NCBI GenBank assembly: GCA_027021385.1
Contig: JALUUL010000008.1
Span: 151,469-201,329 of the forward strand
DNA length: 49,861 bases
From: Planctomycetota bacterium
Lineage (GTDB): Bacteria > Planctomycetota > UBA1135 > GCA-002748355
Reading direction: 5' to 3'
The translations under genes were made by a program, and so were the position numbers. Under the pieces are notes generated by a model. That model did no database searches. It was not told the origin of the DNA and saw nothing but the letters and a program-made list of their open reading frames with translations. Of this stretch, positions 17,147-26,353 are shown one piece after another (position 1 is the first letter of the stretch; every line of letters starts with the position of its first letter).

Positions 17147-19027
17147 TCAGAAGGTCGGGGTCATTCCGCCGGTCCCGAGTCCGAGACGCTTCTTCAGGAG
17201 CTTCTGTTCGCAGAGACTCCAGACGCTCGAGACGACCATGTAGAGGGCGAGTCCCGAGGCGTAGTTGTAGAGCATGATCCCGAAGATCAACGGCATGAAC
17301 CGCATCATCTGCTGGGTCTGCCTTTGTTGGGGATCGTCCGGAAGCTTCTGGCCGAAGGAGTTGAGGACCCAGAAGATCATCATCAGGACGGGCAGCAAGT
17401 TGAAATACTCGGGAATCAGGAAGAACCCGCTGTCCCCGATGTGGAAGAGCCGGTCGGGCTGGGAGAGATCCTCGATCCAGCCGAGGAAGGGTTCGTGCCG
17501 GAGTTCGAAGGAGGCCCGGAGCATCGTGAAGAGCCCGAAGAAGACCGGCATCGTCAGGAACATCGGCAGGCATCCCATCAACGGCGGGAAGAGCTTGTGC
17601 TCCTTGTTGAACTTCATGAGTTCCTGGTTCAGCCGTTTCGGATCCTTCTCGTATTTCTTCTTCAGGGCGTCGAGCTGCGGTTTGAACTTGGCCATCCGCT
17701 TCTGGTAGAGCCCCATCGCCTTCATCTGCCGGTAGTTCAGCGGGCTGAGGGCGGCGCGCACGAGGATCGTCAGCACGATGATCGAAAGGCCCCAATTCCC
17801 GAAGAGTCCGTGGAAGAACTTCAGGATCGAGAGGAGGACCTTGCCGATCGAGGAGGCGCCCGGAGCGCAGAAGCAGGAGATCTGGTAATCGAGGTCGGCC
17901 GCCGCGAGGAAGGGCCGGTAGTCCTCGACCGCGTCGAAGAGATCGCGGTCCTTGGGACCGATGTAGATCCGGAACGAAAGTTCGCTCCGGCCCGGTCGCC
18001 CGTCCGATTCCGGATCCGGGATCTCCTGCTCGATCAGAAGGAGGGGGGCGATGTTCTGGTAGGCCTCGGCGTGGATCGTCTTCCGGAAGGGGAGCTTGAA
18101 GGCCTCGACCGCGCGGACGGCGCGCCGGGTTCCGGGGTCCGCGGGGAAGAGGATGCAGGTGAAGAAGCGGTTCGTGCTCCCGGCGTACGCGAAGCTCTGC
18201 CCGCCCAAGTTGACCCGCATGAGATCGGGAAGGTCGGGGGGATTGGGTTTCTTGTCCCCGGGGACGTGGGAGATCTCGAGTTCGCCCCGTTCCGTCCAGG
18301 CCGCGAAGGCCTGCGGAGGGTTCACGAAGCTGGCCCCGGGCGGGTCGGTCGCCATCGTGGCGGCTCCCCGGAGCTTGTAGCTGAAGACCTCCCCCGCGAG
18401 AGCCTTCGAGCGGTTCAGGATCCGCAGGGTCAAGCGGAGTTCGCGGCTCTCCGGGTCATGCGCGAAATCTCGTTCGAAGACGAGGCCGTTGTCGAGTTCG
18501 AGTCGGAACCTCGCTCCGCGGCCCTCGAGGTCCCCGACCCTGCGCCAGTGCAGTTCCTGCAACGGCACGCCCCAGCGGGAACCCGGCCTCTTCGGATTCT
18601 TGACGAGGTAGGAGCCCTTGAAGTCCTCGATGACGAAGGAGTAGAGGCCTTCCTCCTCGGCCCGGACGGCCTCGTAGAGCTCCCGGGTCGGCAGGTCCTC
18701 CCCGGGCTCGGTGCCCGGATGCTCGTAGAAATCGGTGAGACGGACGCTGCGCACCCCGCCCCCGAGGGAATCGAACTGGACGAGCATCCCGGGACGGCCG
18801 ACGAGATCCGGGGGCACGGTCTCCGGAAAGGAGGACGGGAAGCGCTCCCAGGAAGCGGGGTTCACGACCGCGGGGGCCTTCGAGGGGTCGATCTCCAGGG
18901 AGACTTCGCCGGATTCCTCCTGCCGGCGCACTTCTCCCTCCTTCGGAGCGAAGACCGAACGGAGGAGCATGAAGGCGGCTAGCCCGAGCAGGATCGGGAA
19001 AAGGAAGCGTGTGATTCGATTCTCCAT
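17147..19027 (-). CDS. yidC: Membrane protein insertase YidC
   Basis: A 626-residue Oxa1/YidC insertase. An N-terminal anchor (residues 7-25) precedes a large periplasmic beta domain (about 40-390), as in Gram-negative-type YidC. The conserved core then follows: GNWGLSIIVLTILVRAALSPLNYRQ, whose Arg is the hydrophilic-groove residue, a positively charged coiled loop (KFKPQLDALKKKY), and further helices around FPPLMGCLPMFLTMPVFFGLF and LYNYASGLALYMVVSS. It inserts proteins into the inner membrane with or without SecYEG. The usual neighbours rpmH, rnpA and mnmE are not adjacent; a phosphoesterase gene lies 26 bp upstream on the same strand. Confidence 0.95.
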   Translation of the reverse strand: MENRITRFLFPILLGLAAFMLLRSVFAPKEGEVRRQEESGEVSLEIDPSKAPAVVNPASWERFPSSFPETVPPDLVGRPGMLVQFDSLGGGVRSVRLTDFYEHPGTEPGEDLPTRELYEAVRAEEEGLYSFVIEDFKGSYLVKNPKRPGSRWGVPLQELHWRRVGDLEGRGARFRLELDNGLVFERDFAHDPESRELRLTLRILNRSKALAGEVFSYKLRGAATMATDPPGASFVNPPQAFAAWTERGELEISHVPGDKKPNPPDLPDLMRVNLGGQSFAYAGSTNRFFTCILFPADPGTRRAVRAVEAFKLPFRKTIHAEAYQNIAPLLLIEQEIPDPESDGRPGRSELSFRIYIGPKDRDLFDAVEDYRPFLAAADLDYQISCFCAPGASSIGKVLLSILKFFHGLFGNWGLSIIVLTILVRAALSPLNYRQMKAMGLYQKRMAKFKPQLDALKKKYEKDPKRLNQELMKFNKEHKLFPPLMGCLPMFLTMPVFFGLFTMLRASFELRHEPFLGWIEDLSQPDRLFHIGDSGFFLIPEYFNLLPVLMMIFWVLNSFGQKLPDDPQQRQTQQMMRFMPLIFGIMLYNYASGLALYMVVSSVWSLCEQKLLKKRLGLGTGGMTPTF

Positions 19028-19053
19028 CGTGGGGTTTCCGCTCTTCCCTGGAT

Positions 19054-19806
19054 TCAGCGGCCTACGGCGAGACGTTCCGCGAGGTATTCGGGAAGATCGG
19101 TGTCCCGGATCTTCCGGATCGTTCCTTCGACATCGTAGGTCACCCGCCGGAAGCGGACCGTGTCCCCGTCGAAGAGGACGTAGGAAGAACGCACGTCTCC
19201 GTCCCTCGGTTGCCCGATGGACCCGACGTTGACGATCGCCTTACCCGCTCCGAGCCGGAACCCTTCCGGAAACTCGCCGGGACTGCGGAATCCGCCGCTC
19301 TCCTCGTAGACCCCGGGAACATGGGAATGCCCGATGAAGCAGATCCGGGACTCGCCCATCCTCTCGAAACATTCCCGCATCTTCACCGGGTCCGCCGCAT
19401 CGGAGGGAAGGAGGTATTCGCGCACCGGATCGCGGGGGGAGCCGTGCACGCAGAGGATCTCCCCCTCGCTCCATCGCTCCGGCATCGAGGAGATGTAGTT
19501 CCAGAGCCGGAAGTTCTCGTCCCGACCCCGGTCCTTCGAGTTGAGCTGGTCCTTCGTCCACTCGATCGCGGCCCGGGCCTTCGGATTGAAATCCGCGGCG
19601 TAGAACATCGCCCCCTGCTCGTGGTTCCCGAGCAGGCAGACCTCGCAGATGTCCATGATCCGCTCCAGGCATTCCCGGGGCTCGGGTCCGTACCCGATGA
19701 CGTCCCCGAGGCAAAGGAAACGGCCGGCCCCCTCGGCCCGGGCGTCCTCGAGCACCGCCTCCAGGGCGGCGGTGTTGCCGTGAATGTCGGAAAGGAATGC
19801 GATCAT
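19054..19806 (-). CDS. Calcineurin-like metallophosphoesterase
   Basis: A 250-residue metallophosphoesterase of the YfcE/MJ0936-like type. Metal ligands are visible: Asp7 and His9 in SDIHGN, Asp35 in LGDVIGYG, Asn61-His62 in LGNHEQ, then VHGSPRD and GHSHVPG. PEPRECLERI resembles the family members annotated as predicted phosphodiesterases. The substrate cannot be inferred. It precedes yidC on the same strand with 26 bp between, so they may be co-transcribed, and it diverges from the PPIase at 19920 over 113 bp. Cytoplasmic: no signal peptide. Confidence 0.87.
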   Translation of the reverse strand: MIAFLSDIHGNTAALEAVLEDARAEGAGRFLCLGDVIGYGPEPRECLERIMDICEVCLLGNHEQGAMFYAADFNPKARAAIEWTKDQLNSKDRGRDENFRLWNYISSMPERWSEGEILCVHGSPRDPVREYLLPSDAADPVKMRECFERMGESRICFIGHSHVPGVYEESGGFRSPGEFPEGFRLGAGKAIVNVGSIGQPRDGDVRSSYVLFDGDTVRFRRVTYDVEGTIRKIRDTDLPEYLAERLAVGR

Positions 19807-19919
19807 CGTCGAGGAGATCCGGTCCGGCCCCCGGATCGGCCTTGCCGTCCCGAGAAAGGCGAAGCAATCTAGGATCCGTGCCTCCGGACTTCCAGTCGGG
19901 AACCAGGAAGCAGGTCGAC

Positions 19920-20912
19920 ATGCGAACGCTCGGTTGGATTCTTGCGATCTTCCCGGTCCTTCTGGTCTCGGGGCCGGACCGACCCCCCGGCCCCGGGGGG
20001 GAAGGGTTCTGGCCCGTCCATCCCCTCCTCCGTCAGGGGGATCCGGCCCGCCGTCCGATCCTTCGCTGGGTTCCCGGGGAACGGACCCCGACCCTCCGGG
20101 ACTACGAGGACTGGCTGTTCTCCCGCCAGGGAACGACCGACCTCGAAGCCTTTCTCTTCGAGGCCGCCGTCGCCCGGGCGAGTTCGGAGGCGGGTCTCGA
20201 GGAGGAGATCCGACGGGAAGCCCGGAAACGCTGCGAGATCGAGATGCGGAGCCGGGGAACGGACCCCGACCCGCGGCTCGACCGGGACCTCAGGAACCGC
20301 TTTCTCGGAATCTTCCGCCACGAACTCCGGGTCGCGGCCCTCGTCCGGCGGAACCGCAAGCCCGACGAGGCCGCCCTGCGCCCCCTCTTCGAGGAGAAGT
20401 ACGGGGTCGACGGGGTCAAGGTCGAGGTGGACCATGCCCTGTTCTCCTTCCTCGTGACCCGCCGGATGCTCCTGGAGCGGAACCCGAAGGGGGGGGAACC
20501 GAGTCCGGAACTCCTCGAGCGGAAGACGCGGGAACGCCTGCAGTCCCTGCTCGATCGAGGAGCTGACTTCGACCGGGTCCTCGCCGCCTCCGACGAACCC
20601 GGGGTGGCCGAGGCCCTGCGCGACCCGAAGACCCGCGGGAAGGCCGGGCGCATCGAGGGATACAACTACCAGCGGTACGGGACCGCCTTTGCGGCCGCCG
20701 TCCGCCGCCTTCGCGCCGGCGAGGTCTCCGGCCCCGTCCGGAGCAGCCACGGCTGGCATCTGATCCGACTCGTCTCCCGCAAGAGGACGCGGTTCGAGGA
20801 CGTCCGGGAGGAACTCGTGAAGGCCTACCTCGAGGCCCCTCCCGACCGCGCGGAAAGACTCGCCTTGCGGGAGGCCCTGTTCCGCCGCTACGAGGTCCGG
20901 CGTGCCGACTGA
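19920..20912 (+). CDS. Exported parvulin-type peptidyl-prolyl cis/trans isomerase (SurA/PrsA-like)
   Basis: A 330-residue protein. Residues 1-19 form a signal peptide or anchor (MRTLGWILAIFPVLLVSG), followed by a helical SurA-like chaperone region rich in Arg and Glu. The parvulin-like domain starts near VEVDHALFSF and ends with GEVSGPVRSSHGWHLIRLV, the most diagnostic motif. It should fold secreted or outer-membrane proteins. ATG 19920 is preceded by a GGAAG/CAGG purine run at suitable distance; the longer in-frame extension to 19797 lacks a signal sequence at its start. Its 3' end overlaps the miaA start by 11 bases, so miaA and rsmG are coupled to it. Confidence 0.82.
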   Translation: MRTLGWILAIFPVLLVSGPDRPPGPGGEGFWPVHPLLRQGDPARRPILRWVPGERTPTLRDYEDWLFSRQGTTDLEAFLFEAAVARASSEAGLEEEIRREARKRCEIEMRSRGTDPDPRLDRDLRNRFLGIFRHELRVAALVRRNRKPDEAALRPLFEEKYGVDGVKVEVDHALFSFLVTRRMLLERNPKGGEPSPELLERKTRERLQSLLDRGADFDRVLAASDEPGVAEALRDPKTRGKAGRIEGYNYQRYGTAFAAAVRRLRAGEVSGPVRSSHGWHLIRLVSRKRTRFEDVREELVKAYLEAPPDRAERLALREALFRRYEVRRAD

Positions 20913-21894
20913 TCCCCCGACCTGCGGACCCTTTCCCGCGCGGGCGGAGCGCGCGCCCCTCCTCGTCCTGAGCGGGCCGACCGCCAGCGGGAAGACCGAC
21001 CTCGCCCTCGAACTGGCCGCGCGCCACGGGCTCGAGATCCTCTCGGTCGATTCGATGGCCGTCTACCGCGGCATGGACGTCGGGACCGCCAAACCCACCT
21101 TGGAGGCTCGGGCCCGTGTCCCCCACCACGGGCTCGACCTCGTCGACCCCTCCGAGGACTTCGACGCCGCGCGATACTGCGCCCACGCGGACCGGGTCCG
21201 GGCGGAGGTCGCGGCCCGCGGGGGCCGGTTGCTGCTCGTAGGAGGAACCCCCCTCTACCTGATGGCCTTCCTGCGCGGCTTCTTCGAGGGCCCGAAGGCC
21301 GACCCCGGCCTCCGGGAGGAACTCCTGGCCCTCGAGAGAGGCGAGCCCGGCCGCCTCCATGCCGAACTCGCCCGCGTCGATCCCGAGGCGGCGGCCCGCA
21401 TCCACCGGCACGACCGCAAGCGTCTGGTCCGGGCCCTCGAGGTGCACCGTCGGACCGGACGGCCGATCAGCCGTCTCCAGCGACAGTTCGACGAAGGCCC
21501 CCCTCGCCATCCCTACCGGGGCGTCTGGCTCTCTCTCCCGAGGGAAGTCCTCCGGGAACGCGTCCGGGAACGCTGCCGGCGCATGTTCGAGGCCGGGCTC
21601 GTCGACGAGGTCCGTAGGATCCGCGCGGCCGGGGGCTTCGGGAAGACAGCGGGGGTCGCGATCGGCTACCGGGAGGTCCTGGCCTTCCTCGACGGCGAAC
21701 TTCCGGCCGATCGACTCGTGACGAAGGTCCGCGCGCACACCCATCGTCTCGTCCGCCGGCAGGAGACCTGGCTCCGGCGTTTTCCGGGTCTCGTCCGTCT
21801 TGACCTGCAGGACCTCACCAGGGAGGAGGCCCTGGAACGGCTCGAGACCGAGTTTGACCTCGGACCCCGCTCCTCCGGCGGAGATCCCCGGTGA
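20902..21894 (+). CDS. miaA: tRNA dimethylallyltransferase
   Basis: A 330-residue MiaA, which adds a dimethylallyl group to N6 of A37 in tRNAs reading codons that start with U. P-loop GPTASGKT is at residues 25-32, then SVDSMAVYRGMDVGTAKP (48-65), the VGGTPLYL motif and DRKRLVRALEV, all signatures of the family. The start is GTG 20902, lying inside the 3' end of the PPIase gene. The gene ends in a GTGA overlap with rsmG, forming a three-gene translationally coupled chain. A miaB/miaE partner is not in the window. Confidence 0.95.
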   Translation: MPTDPPTCGPFPARAERAPLLVLSGPTASGKTDLALELAARHGLEILSVDSMAVYRGMDVGTAKPTLEARARVPHHGLDLVDPSEDFDAARYCAHADRVRAEVAARGGRLLLVGGTPLYLMAFLRGFFEGPKADPGLREELLALERGEPGRLHAELARVDPEAAARIHRHDRKRLVRALEVHRRTGRPISRLQRQFDEGPPRHPYRGVWLSLPREVLRERVRERCRRMFEAGLVDEVRRIRAAGGFGKTAGVAIGYREVLAFLDGELPADRLVTKVRAHTHRLVRRQETWLRRFPGLVRLDLQDLTREEALERLETEFDLGPRSSGGDPR

Positions 21895-22640
21895 GGCCGA
21901 GGCGCCCGAAGAGCACGAACCCCCTTCGGAGGAGGCGATCCGCCCCCTCCGAGCCGGTCTCGGATCCCGCTCCCGCCCGGATCCTCGCCCTCTGCCGGGA
22001 GATGGGCCTGCATCCCCCCTCCTCGGCCCTGCCCCCGCTCTGCGCGTATCTCCGGCGCATGCTCGAATGGAACCGGCGCGTGAACCTCAGCGGGATCCGG
22101 GACTTCGACGCGGCGCTCTGTCTGCACGTCGTCGATTCCCTCCAGGTCCTCGAGGCCGTGGAGGCCGAACCCCGCTGCGTCGTCGACCTCGGCAGCGGCA
22201 ACGGCTTTCCGGGCGTCGCGGCCGCCGTCCTGTGGCCCGAGGCCCGCGTGGTCCTCGTCGAACGCACCCGGAAGAAGGCCCGCGCGATCCGAGCCTGCCT
22301 CGAGGCCTCGAAGCTCGGACGGGTCGAGGTGGCGGAGCTCGACGCCTCCCAGATCCCGGCCCACGAGCCCTCGCTCCTCGGGACCGCCGATCTCTGCCTT
22401 TCGCGCGCGACCGCCTCCCTCGACCGGGTCAACGCCTGGGCCCGCCCGCTCTGCCGTCCCGGAGGCCGGATCTGCCACTGGAAGGCCGCCCATATCGCCC
22501 CGGAAGAACGCCGCCGCGCGCTCGCCGGGCCGAAGGTCCGCGGACTCCGATCCCTCGCGGACCTCCCCTACCGCCTTCCGCCCCCTTCTCCCGGGGGGGA
22601 AGCGAGGGAACGTCGGCTGATCCGTTACTTCCTGCCCTGA
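21891..22640 (+). CDS. rsmG: 16S rRNA (guanine527-N7)-methyltransferase
   Basis: A 249-residue RsmG/GidB. The family pattern YLRRMLEWNRRVNLSGI is followed by HVVDSLQVLEAV, the SAM motif VVDLGSGNGFPGVAAAV, VVLVERTRKKARAI and SRATASL. It methylates N7 of G527 in 16S rRNA; loss in other bacteria gives low-level streptomycin resistance. The start is GTG 21891, overlapping the miaA stop as GTGA. The first 25 residues are a basic, low-complexity extension. The 3' end overlaps the convergent repeat-protein gene by 16 bp. Confidence 0.93.
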   Translation: MRPRRPKSTNPLRRRRSAPSEPVSDPAPARILALCREMGLHPPSSALPPLCAYLRRMLEWNRRVNLSGIRDFDAALCLHVVDSLQVLEAVEAEPRCVVDLGSGNGFPGVAAAVLWPEARVVLVERTRKKARAIRACLEASKLGRVEVAELDASQIPAHEPSLLGTADLCLSRATASLDRVNAWARPLCRPGGRICHWKAAHIAPEERRRALAGPKVRGLRSLADLPYRLPPPSPGGEARERRLIRYFLP

Positions 22641-25600
22641 CCCCCGCCCGGGGCCTCGAAGGGCTTCCCCCCGACGAGGTCCTTCCAGCGCAGTTCCCAG
22701 GAGGCCCGCTCCCCCTCGGCGAGCCGCCGTCGAACCCGTTTCGTGATCCGCCGGCCCTCGGCGTCGAGGTGACGGACCTCGAGCGTGTAGGCGCCGGGAG
22801 CCAGGGTCCCGAGGTCGATCCAGGGGGAGGCCCCGTTCCCGCCGCCCTTCCCTCCGAGGAGGCTCCGGAAGATCGCGGACAGCGACCGGCGCCCGACCAC
22901 CCGGCCTCTCTCGTCCAAGACCCGCACGCTCCCCGGGGGGAACGGTCTGCCGTCGCGATCGAGCACGCGGACCCGGACCCTTCCTCCCCGCACGACCGGG
23001 ACGCGGATCTCGGGGTTCTCCCCGGGGCGCAGGACGGCCTGGACCGCCTCGGCCTGCGCGAGGTCCCGGTGTTCGACCTCGATCCTCCAGGACCCGGGGG
23101 GCAGGCCCCGGACCCGGAACCGTCCCGAGGCGTCGCTGCGGGTCGTGCGGCGAAGTCCGCGCCGCAGGCGGTCCGCGAGTTCGGCGGTCCCCCCCCTCGC
23201 GGCGGCGGGGCTCCAGGTTCCGGTCCCCTCGGATCCCGTGCCCGGGAGCACCCGCACCGTCGCCCCGCCAACCGGAAGGCCCCGTCCGTCGAGGATCCTC
23301 CCCCGGAGAACCCCAGCGGGGGGAAGCCTGAGCACGAGGCCCTCCCGCTCTCCCCCTGCGTCGAGCAGGATCCCCTCGAGGGTCGTCTCCCCCCAGCGGT
23401 CCGCGACCCGCCCCCGCGGTTCGGCCGCGAGCTTCCAGCGTCCGGCGGAGAGCCGGCGGATCTCGAAGCTCCCGTCGGCCCGGCTCGTCGCCCGTCCCTG
23501 GATTCCGAAACCGCGGAGGAGCCCGACGAGACCTCCGGGTCCTCCCCCGTCCTCGGGAAGGGCCCGCACCCGGACGCCGGGCAGGGGGCGCCCCTCGCTA
23601 TCCACGACTCTCCCGGCGAGGCGCCCTCCCGGGAACGCGAGGTCCTTCCGCAGCCTCCTGGGCCCCCGGGGGACCACGAGGGACCGCATCGCCCCGATCG
23701 GCCGCCCGCCCCCGTATTTCGTGATGCGCACGAGGTAGCGCCCGGGAGGCAGGGAGCGGCATTCGTAGTCGCCGCGGTCGTCCGCCGTCGCCGTGCGGAA
23801 GCCGACTCCGAGCGGACCCTCCCGGTCCTGCCCGAGAAAGGAGACGACCGCCCTGGGAAGGGGTCTCCCGCCCTCGAGGACCCGCCCGAAGAGGTCGACT
23901 CCGGCCTCGCTTCGGTCCTTCAGGTCGAGGCGTGTCCACCGTCCTTCCCGGACCCGGGCCGCCTTGACCCGCAAGGCCCCGACGAAGGAGGCCATCGGGT
24001 CGGCGATCTTGACGTCGACCCGCGACTTCGCGACGAGGTAGGGTCCGGGGACGAGGCGCTCGATCCGGTAGAAACCCCGCTCGTCGGTCACGGCCGAGCG
24101 CAGGACGCCCTTCGCGACCGAAAGGGCGAGCACCATCGCCCCTTCGAGCGGGCGTCCGTCGAAGCCGGTCACCCTTCCTTCGATCCCGCCTCCCGACCCG
24201 AGTTCCAGGATCAGGGGCCCCTTCGCCGGAAGCTCCACGACCTTCGAGGCCTTGGCCCAGCGGGGATGCCGCGCGGTGATCCGCAACCTGCCCCGGGGCA
24301 GCCCTTCCAGCACGAAACGGCCGTCGGGCCCGCTGAGGACCGAGCGGGCGCTCAGGACCGAGGAGAACGACATCAGGTCGAGGTCCTCGGGTTCGGCCTC
24401 GATCCGGAACGGGAGCAGGGACGGGGAGCGTCTCCGGCCCGGGGGCCGCCAGGTCACCTGCGCCTGCGCCAAGCCCTTGCCGGATGCGAGGACCCGGCCT
24501 TCGAGCCGGAACCCCGGCCGCAGCCGGATTTCGACCTCGGTGGAATCCCCCGCCGGCACCTTCTTCCTGACCTCGAGGAATCCCTCGGCCGCGACCCGGA
24601 GTTCGAGGACCTCCCGGGGAAGGGGGCCGAGCCGGAACCGCCCCTCCGCGTCCTGGATCTCGTCCTCGCGGCCCCGGGACCAGGGGCTGCGATCGGTGTA
24701 GGGATTGACGCTCCGGGCAGGTCTCCCCCAACGGGGTCCGATCGGGAGGCGTCCCTTCCCGGACGGCTGGGCCCAAAGGCGGAACCGGGGGACCGGAGCG
24801 CCCCGCTCGTCGAGGACCCGTCCGGTGATCCAGCGCCCACGGTCCATGCGCAGCTCGACCTCGGGCCAACCCTTCTTTCCCCGACGGCACTGGAGCCGCC
24901 CCTCGAGATATCCCCGCTTCTCTCCGGTCAGGAAGAGCCGCGTCCCCTGGATCCCCTCGAGACGGAAGCCCCCGTCGGGCCCGCTCCGGGTCTCCACCCG
25001 ACGGAGTCTCAAGAGGTCCGCGAAGTCGACCCCGCGGGGAGGGTCCATCGGCCGCGCGGCGACCCGGACCCCGGGCAGGGGTTTCCCCGAGGCCCCCACG
25101 ACCCTCCCCCGGAGGACCTCCCCCCGGGGAAGGACGAGGTCCACCTCCACGGCCCCGGCCTCGGGGACCAGGAGCTTGCGGGGCTCCGACAGCCCTCTCC
25201 CCCGGGCGAGTCCCGCGACCGCGATCGGCCCCCGCCCGACGTTCGGGATCTCGAAACGCCCCCCCTCTCCCGCCGCGACCGGGTTCGACGGACCGAGCGA
25301 GAACAGGGCCCGTTCGAGGTCCAGGTAGACGTAGCCGACGAGGGCTCCGGGAAGGGGCCGGCCTTGGCTGTCCCTCACCCGTCCCCGCAGGGTCCCCCCG
25401 GCGCCCGGGCGCAGGAGGACATGGATCTCGCCCCCCGGCTCGAGGACGAGACCTCTCCGGGTCGCGGGGGCGAAGCCCGAGGGGAGGGCCGTCACCGCGT
25501 ACCCGCGCCCCGGGGGCACCCCCGGAAACACGAAACGCCCCTCCTCGTCGCTCCGGGTCTCCACCCAGCGATAGGAGCCCGAGGCCAGTTGCGCGAGGAA

Positions 25601-26278
25601 GGCGTTCGCCCCCGGACGCAGCACGACGCGGGCCCCTGCCACCGCGGTCCCGTCCGCGGCGAGAATCCGTCCGAGAAGGCGCGCCCCCCGGTCCAGGAGG
25701 AGGTCGACCCCGTCCCTAGGCTCGTCCCGGACGAGTCGGACGGCCCTAGGCGCCCGGAGGAAGACCCCCCGCCCGCCCGCGTCCAGGAAAACCCTGCCCG
25801 GAGGAAGTCCGCGCAGTTCGTAGACGCCCTCCGGCCCGCTCGTCGTCCGGGCCAGGACCCGGACGGCCGGAGGTTCCGGGCGCGGTTCCCAGAATCCCTT
25901 CCTAAGCAGGTCCCGGATCCCGACCTCGATCCGCGCGAAGGAAGGAGGACGGTCGAGAGCGCGGACCTCGATTCCGGCGAGGGGACGCTTCGTTCCGAGG
26001 GCGAGGACCCTCCCCCGAATCCGGGCTCCCGCGGCCCCGGAACCCCTCCTCCTGGCCGGCAAGGCTCCCGGACTCGAGGCCTCCTCGGGATTCCCGGCCC
26101 GCTCCGCGCCGAGACCCTCCTCCGGAGCCTCTCCCCTCACTCCGGGGATCGGGGGTGAGTCCTCCCCGGGGAGGCCGCCCCGGAGAGCCCAGAACGCCCC
26201 TCCCCCGAGGAGCAAGGCCAGAAGGACCCAGAACGAGGGTCTTCCCGGAATCCTCGCTTTCCTTCGATTTCGCTCCAT
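22625..26278 (-). CDS. Giant membrane-anchored CarboxypepD_reg-like repeat protein
   Basis: A 1217-residue protein. It has a basic N-terminus (MERNRRKAR), a single hydrophobic helix at about 16-32, a Gly/Pro/Glu-rich linker, then about eleven beta-sandwich repeats of the carboxypeptidase-regulatory (CarboxypepD_reg, prealbumin-like) type. Each begins with a variant of G-x-V/I-x-G-R-V followed by G-x-P-L-x-G-x-x-V and later a D-x-G-x-F-x-x-x-x-L-P-x-G motif, for example GGRLAGRVVDSEGRPLPGV. No enzymatic domain is seen. Such proteins are usually extracellular or periplasmic stalks or adhesin-like surface proteins. Codon use is normal for the window. It overlaps rsmG by 16 bp tail to tail. The function is unknown. 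Confidence 0.8.
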   Translation of the reverse strand: MERNRRKARIPGRPSFWVLLALLLGGGAFWALRGGLPGEDSPPIPGVRGEAPEEGLGAERAGNPEEASSPGALPARRRGSGAAGARIRGRVLALGTKRPLAGIEVRALDRPPSFARIEVGIRDLLRKGFWEPRPEPPAVRVLARTTSGPEGVYELRGLPPGRVFLDAGGRGVFLRAPRAVRLVRDEPRDGVDLLLDRGARLLGRILAADGTAVAGARVVLRPGANAFLAQLASGSYRWVETRSDEEGRFVFPGVPPGRGYAVTALPSGFAPATRRGLVLEPGGEIHVLLRPGAGGTLRGRVRDSQGRPLPGALVGYVYLDLERALFSLGPSNPVAAGEGGRFEIPNVGRGPIAVAGLARGRGLSEPRKLLVPEAGAVEVDLVLPRGEVLRGRVVGASGKPLPGVRVAARPMDPPRGVDFADLLRLRRVETRSGPDGGFRLEGIQGTRLFLTGEKRGYLEGRLQCRRGKKGWPEVELRMDRGRWITGRVLDERGAPVPRFRLWAQPSGKGRLPIGPRWGRPARSVNPYTDRSPWSRGREDEIQDAEGRFRLGPLPREVLELRVAAEGFLEVRKKVPAGDSTEVEIRLRPGFRLEGRVLASGKGLAQAQVTWRPPGRRRSPSLLPFRIEAEPEDLDLMSFSSVLSARSVLSGPDGRFVLEGLPRGRLRITARHPRWAKASKVVELPAKGPLILELGSGGGIEGRVTGFDGRPLEGAMVLALSVAKGVLRSAVTDERGFYRIERLVPGPYLVAKSRVDVKIADPMASFVGALRVKAARVREGRWTRLDLKDRSEAGVDLFGRVLEGGRPLPRAVVSFLGQDREGPLGVGFRTATADDRGDYECRSLPPGRYLVRITKYGGGRPIGAMRSLVVPRGPRRLRKDLAFPGGRLAGRVVDSEGRPLPGVRVRALPEDGGGPGGLVGLLRGFGIQGRATSRADGSFEIRRLSAGRWKLAAEPRGRVADRWGETTLEGILLDAGGEREGLVLRLPPAGVLRGRILDGRGLPVGGATVRVLPGTGSEGTGTWSPAAARGGTAELADRLRRGLRRTTRSDASGRFRVRGLPPGSWRIEVEHRDLAQAEAVQAVLRPGENPEIRVPVVRGGRVRVRVLDRDGRPFPPGSVRVLDERGRVVGRRSLSAIFRSLLGGKGGGNGASPWIDLGTLAPGAYTLEVRHLDAEGRRITKRVRRRLAEGERASWELRWKDLVGGKPFEAPGGGQGRK

Positions 26279-26353
26279 CCGGCAATCCCTGGTTCGTGTG
26301 CAGGCGAAGAGGGGTTCGAGGTCGGACTCGATCCGGCCACTTCGCCGGATTCC

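Noticed and set aside
21800-26158. Plus-strand open frame of about 1450 codons across miaA, rsmG and the repeat protein
   Set aside because: It crosses three well-supported genes in other frames and is low-complexity Pro/Arg/Glu; a GC-rich shadow.
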